Positions 62,243-64,000 of a stretch of DNA of 64,000 nt are shown here, piece by piece. The position numbers and the translations under genes are program-made. Source of the stretch: Membranipora membranacea (Eukaryota; Bryozoa; Gymnolaemata; Cheilostomatida; Membraniporidae); NCBI GenBank assembly GCA_914767715.1, contig OU612066.1, positions 9,801,001 to 9,865,000 on the forward strand, written 5' to 3'. The notes beneath the pieces were generated by a model. It did no database searches. It was given only the letters and a program-made list of their open reading frames with translations, and had not been told where the DNA came from. Positions within the stretch are counted from its first letter, which is position 1. Every line of letters begins with the position of its first letter.

Positions 62243-63253
62243 AGTTTTATATTTGGGGCCAAGATTTACTAATTGGGGCCAAGTTTCAGTACATGGGGCC
62301 AAGTTTTATATTTGGGGCCAAGTTTCACTAATTGAGGCCAAGTTTCAGTACTTGGGGCCAAGTTTTACTAATTGGGGCCAAGTTTCATTGCATCGGGCCA
62401 AGTTTTATATTTGGGGCCAAGATTTACTAATTGGGGCCAAGTTTCAGTACGTGGGGCCAAGTTTTATATTTGGGGCCAAGTTTCACTAATTGGGACCAAG
62501 TTTCAGTACTTGGGGCCAAGTTTTACTAATTGGGGCCAAGTTTCATTGCATTGGGCCAAGTTTTACTAATTGGGGCCAAGCTTTACAAATTGGGGCCAAG
62601 TTTTATATTTGGGGCCAAGTTTTACTAATTGGGGCCAAGCATTACTAATTGGGGCCAAGTTCCATTGCATCGGGCCAAGTTTTATATTTGGGGCCAAGAT
62701 TCACTAATACTAATTGGGGCCAAGTTTCAGTACATGGGGCCAAGTTTCAGTACTTGGGGCCAAGTTTTACTAATTGGGGCCAAGTTCCATTGCATCGGGC
62801 CAAGTTTTATATTTGGGGCCAAGATTTACTAATTGGGGCCAAGTTTCAGTACATGGGGCCAAGTTTTACTAATTGGGGCCAAGTTTTACTAATTGGGGCC
62901 AAGTTTCATTGCATTGGGCCAAGTTTTACTAATTGGGGCCAAGTTTCACTAATTGGGGCCAAGTTTCAGTACTTGGGGCCAAGTTTTACTAATTGGGGCC
63001 AAGTTCCATTGCATCGGGCCAAGTTTTATATTTGGGGCCAAGATTTACTAATTGGGGCCAAGTTTCAGTACATGGGGCCAAGTTTTATATTTGGGGCCAA
63101 GTTTTACTAATTTGGGCCAAGTTCCAGTACTTGTGGCCAAGTTTTACTAATTGGGGCCAAGTTTTACTAATTTGCAATTTAAATATTTGGGGCCAAGTTT
63201 GGCTCGGGCCAAGTTTGGCTCGGGCCAAGTTTGGCTCGGGCCAAGTTGTCGCG
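62243..63253 (+). repeat. Right inverted tandem-repeat arm, outer segment
   Basis: About 48 units of 18-20 bp in a higher-order order (TACTAATT, CAGTACTT, TACTAATT, CATTGCATC, TATATTT recurring). It ends in three 16-bp units (ggctcgggccaagttt) and the terminal ggccaagttgtcgcg. The outer 16-bp block is much shorter than the about 16 copies in the left arm. Confidence 0.9.
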
Positions 63254-63258
63254 CTTCC

Positions 63259-63267
63259 AAAAAGAGC
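63259..63267. repeat. 9-bp target-site duplication of the MULE element, right copy (AAAAAGAGC)
   Basis: Identical to 55093-55101. Confidence 0.8.
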
Positions 63268-64000
63268 AGACAACTTCTAATACATTTGGCCTTAAGATTA
63301 TAAAATCTTTAACTATAAGGTGTGGGGCATTAGAAATGTCTTCTTTGGATTTTAGGGCTATGCATCTGCTCTTTGATGTCGGAGTCAACATTGTGTTATA
63401 CTGTGGGAAAATCCGATTTTCTAAACTCTAAACTTTGTTGATAAAGCCCATTGTTTCCTGACAAATCTCTAACCATGAGAGCAAGTGGCTAAGTATACCA
63501 TATCTGTAACTTGAAAATAATAGATAGGACATTGTCTCAATTTAAAAGTTGCGTGGACTGAATGTTCCAAGACAAGGGGAGTTCGATTCCAGTCTCAGTC
63601 TGTGACTGGTCTATTCTCACTATTTAATCTCACTCTCTCTGCATGCGATGATGTGATACGTAGCTGAATGCAATAACAAGGTGGTTCAACTTAGCCCAAT
63701 GCTAAGGTTTAGATCAGTATGCAATAACATTTAGATCTAAATGATAATTACCAGATCAGGGATAGATTAGATGCCGAGTTTGTCAGTCAGTATCAGTATG
63801 TCAGTATGTCAGTATGTCAGTATGCCCAGGCTCCAGGTGAGAGTATGATTGGAATGGATACCAATGCAATGGTGTGTGACTAGTGAGTAACCTTGTTAGG
63901 TCAGATATATGGAGCTGGTTGGAAAAAATGGGCTGTAAACCATCTGTATGAGCTCAATAGGAGTACCATGAGAGGCAAGTGAGTAACCTTGTTTAGGTCA
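63268..64000. other. Window end, no gene recognised
   Basis: It contains an 8-bp microsatellite (cagtatgt, about 63786-63826) and a direct repeat of gtgagtaaccttgtt (63884 region and 63979 to the end), perhaps the start of a longer tandem array beyond the window. Confidence 0.4.

Larger units (their letters stand above)
55102..63258 (+). mobile_element. Large Mutator-like (MULE) transposon with tandem-repeat inverted termini, FB-NOF-like
   Basis: An 8157-bp element bounded by the 9-bp duplication AAAAAGAGC. Both ends share CGCGACAACTTGGCCCGAGCC (left strand) and its reverse complement (right). From there, inverted arrays of short tandem repeats run inwards: 16-bp units (acttggcccgagccaa) outermost, then units of about 20 bp (ggggccaagttttactaatt and variants). 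Between the arms lies a decayed transposase on the plus strand with MULE motifs. The arms are unequal: left about 55107-55530, right about 60815-63253 with a 1-kb insertion. Drosophila FB-NOF has the same plan of repeat-built long TIRs around a MULE-type gene and a 9-bp duplication. Here the coding part is split by introns. It appears immobile by itself because the transposase carries a stop and frameshifts. Confidence 0.85.

Noticed and set aside
55107-63253. CRISPR-like array (short regular repeats)
   Set aside because: Units are contiguous with no unique spacers of constant length, and the genome is animal.
60837-63280. ORFs reading GPSFTNWGQVSLHWAKFYIWGQ
   Set aside because: Translation of the 20-bp array in three frames. 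Same reasoning as for the left arm.
63085-63391. Minus-strand ORFs at the right end of the MULE (NLARAKLGPSQTWPEPNLAP)
   Set aside because: Repeat translation running out through the terminal repeat.

Overview
The window comes from an animal nuclear genome, most likely an invertebrate. The genes are split by GT-AG introns (one GC-AG) of roughly 0.1-3.7 kb. The DNA is AT-rich and carries many interspersed and nested transposons. Gene content (KEOPS OSGEP, BAF subunit SS18, an SLC9 Na+/H+ exchanger, a TRIM protein and a muscle/neuronal-type nicotinic receptor alpha subunit) points to a eumetazoan. I cannot name the phylum from sequence alone. Every coding model below was rebuilt exon by exon from splice sites. 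In all five complete models the exon phases join without a break and end at a stop codon.

Layout: 1-2.2 kb, last two exons of an SVOP-like transporter (+). 2.97-6.06 kb, complete OSGEP/Kae1 (-), eight exons, 335 aa. 8.35-10.74 kb, complete SS18-like gene (+), 408 aa, with the SNH domain at the C-terminal end. 11.55-26.68 kb, complete plasma-membrane-type Na+/H+ exchanger (-), 15 coding exons, 1051 aa. 26.7-32.2 kb, intergenic with one unidentified ORF. 32.2-38.4 kb, complete TRIM-type RING/B-box/coiled-coil protein (-), 560 aa, with two tRNA-like SINEs and a TIR-bearing repeat in or near it. 39.5-43.0 kb, a LINE reverse-transcriptase fragment split by a 2.9-kb foldback transposon, which itself carries a nested 288-bp insertion. 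43.37-51.58 kb, complete nicotinic acetylcholine receptor alpha-type subunit (-), 519 aa. 53.4-54.5 kb, a second foldback element with its own nested MITE. 55.1-63.3 kb, a large DNA transposon.

The most striking object is that 8.16-kb element (55102-63258). It is flanked by a perfect 9-bp direct repeat. Its ends are long inverted arrays of short tandem repeats (16-bp units outside, about 20-bp units inside). Between them lies a multi-exon, decayed Mutator-like (MULE) transposase with recognisable DGTFK, IIIDFE, GCNFHF and GWHNKFN blocks. This is the architecture known from Drosophila FB-NOF, here with spliceosomal introns in the transposase and strongly asymmetric arms. Together with the two foldbacks and several hairpin MITEs, the right third of the window is a nested-transposon landscape in which target-site duplications give relative insertion order.

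The host genes are functionally unrelated neighbours: tRNA t6A modification, chromatin remodelling, ion/pH transport, ubiquitin ligation and cholinergic signalling. I see no operon-like or clustered pathway logic.
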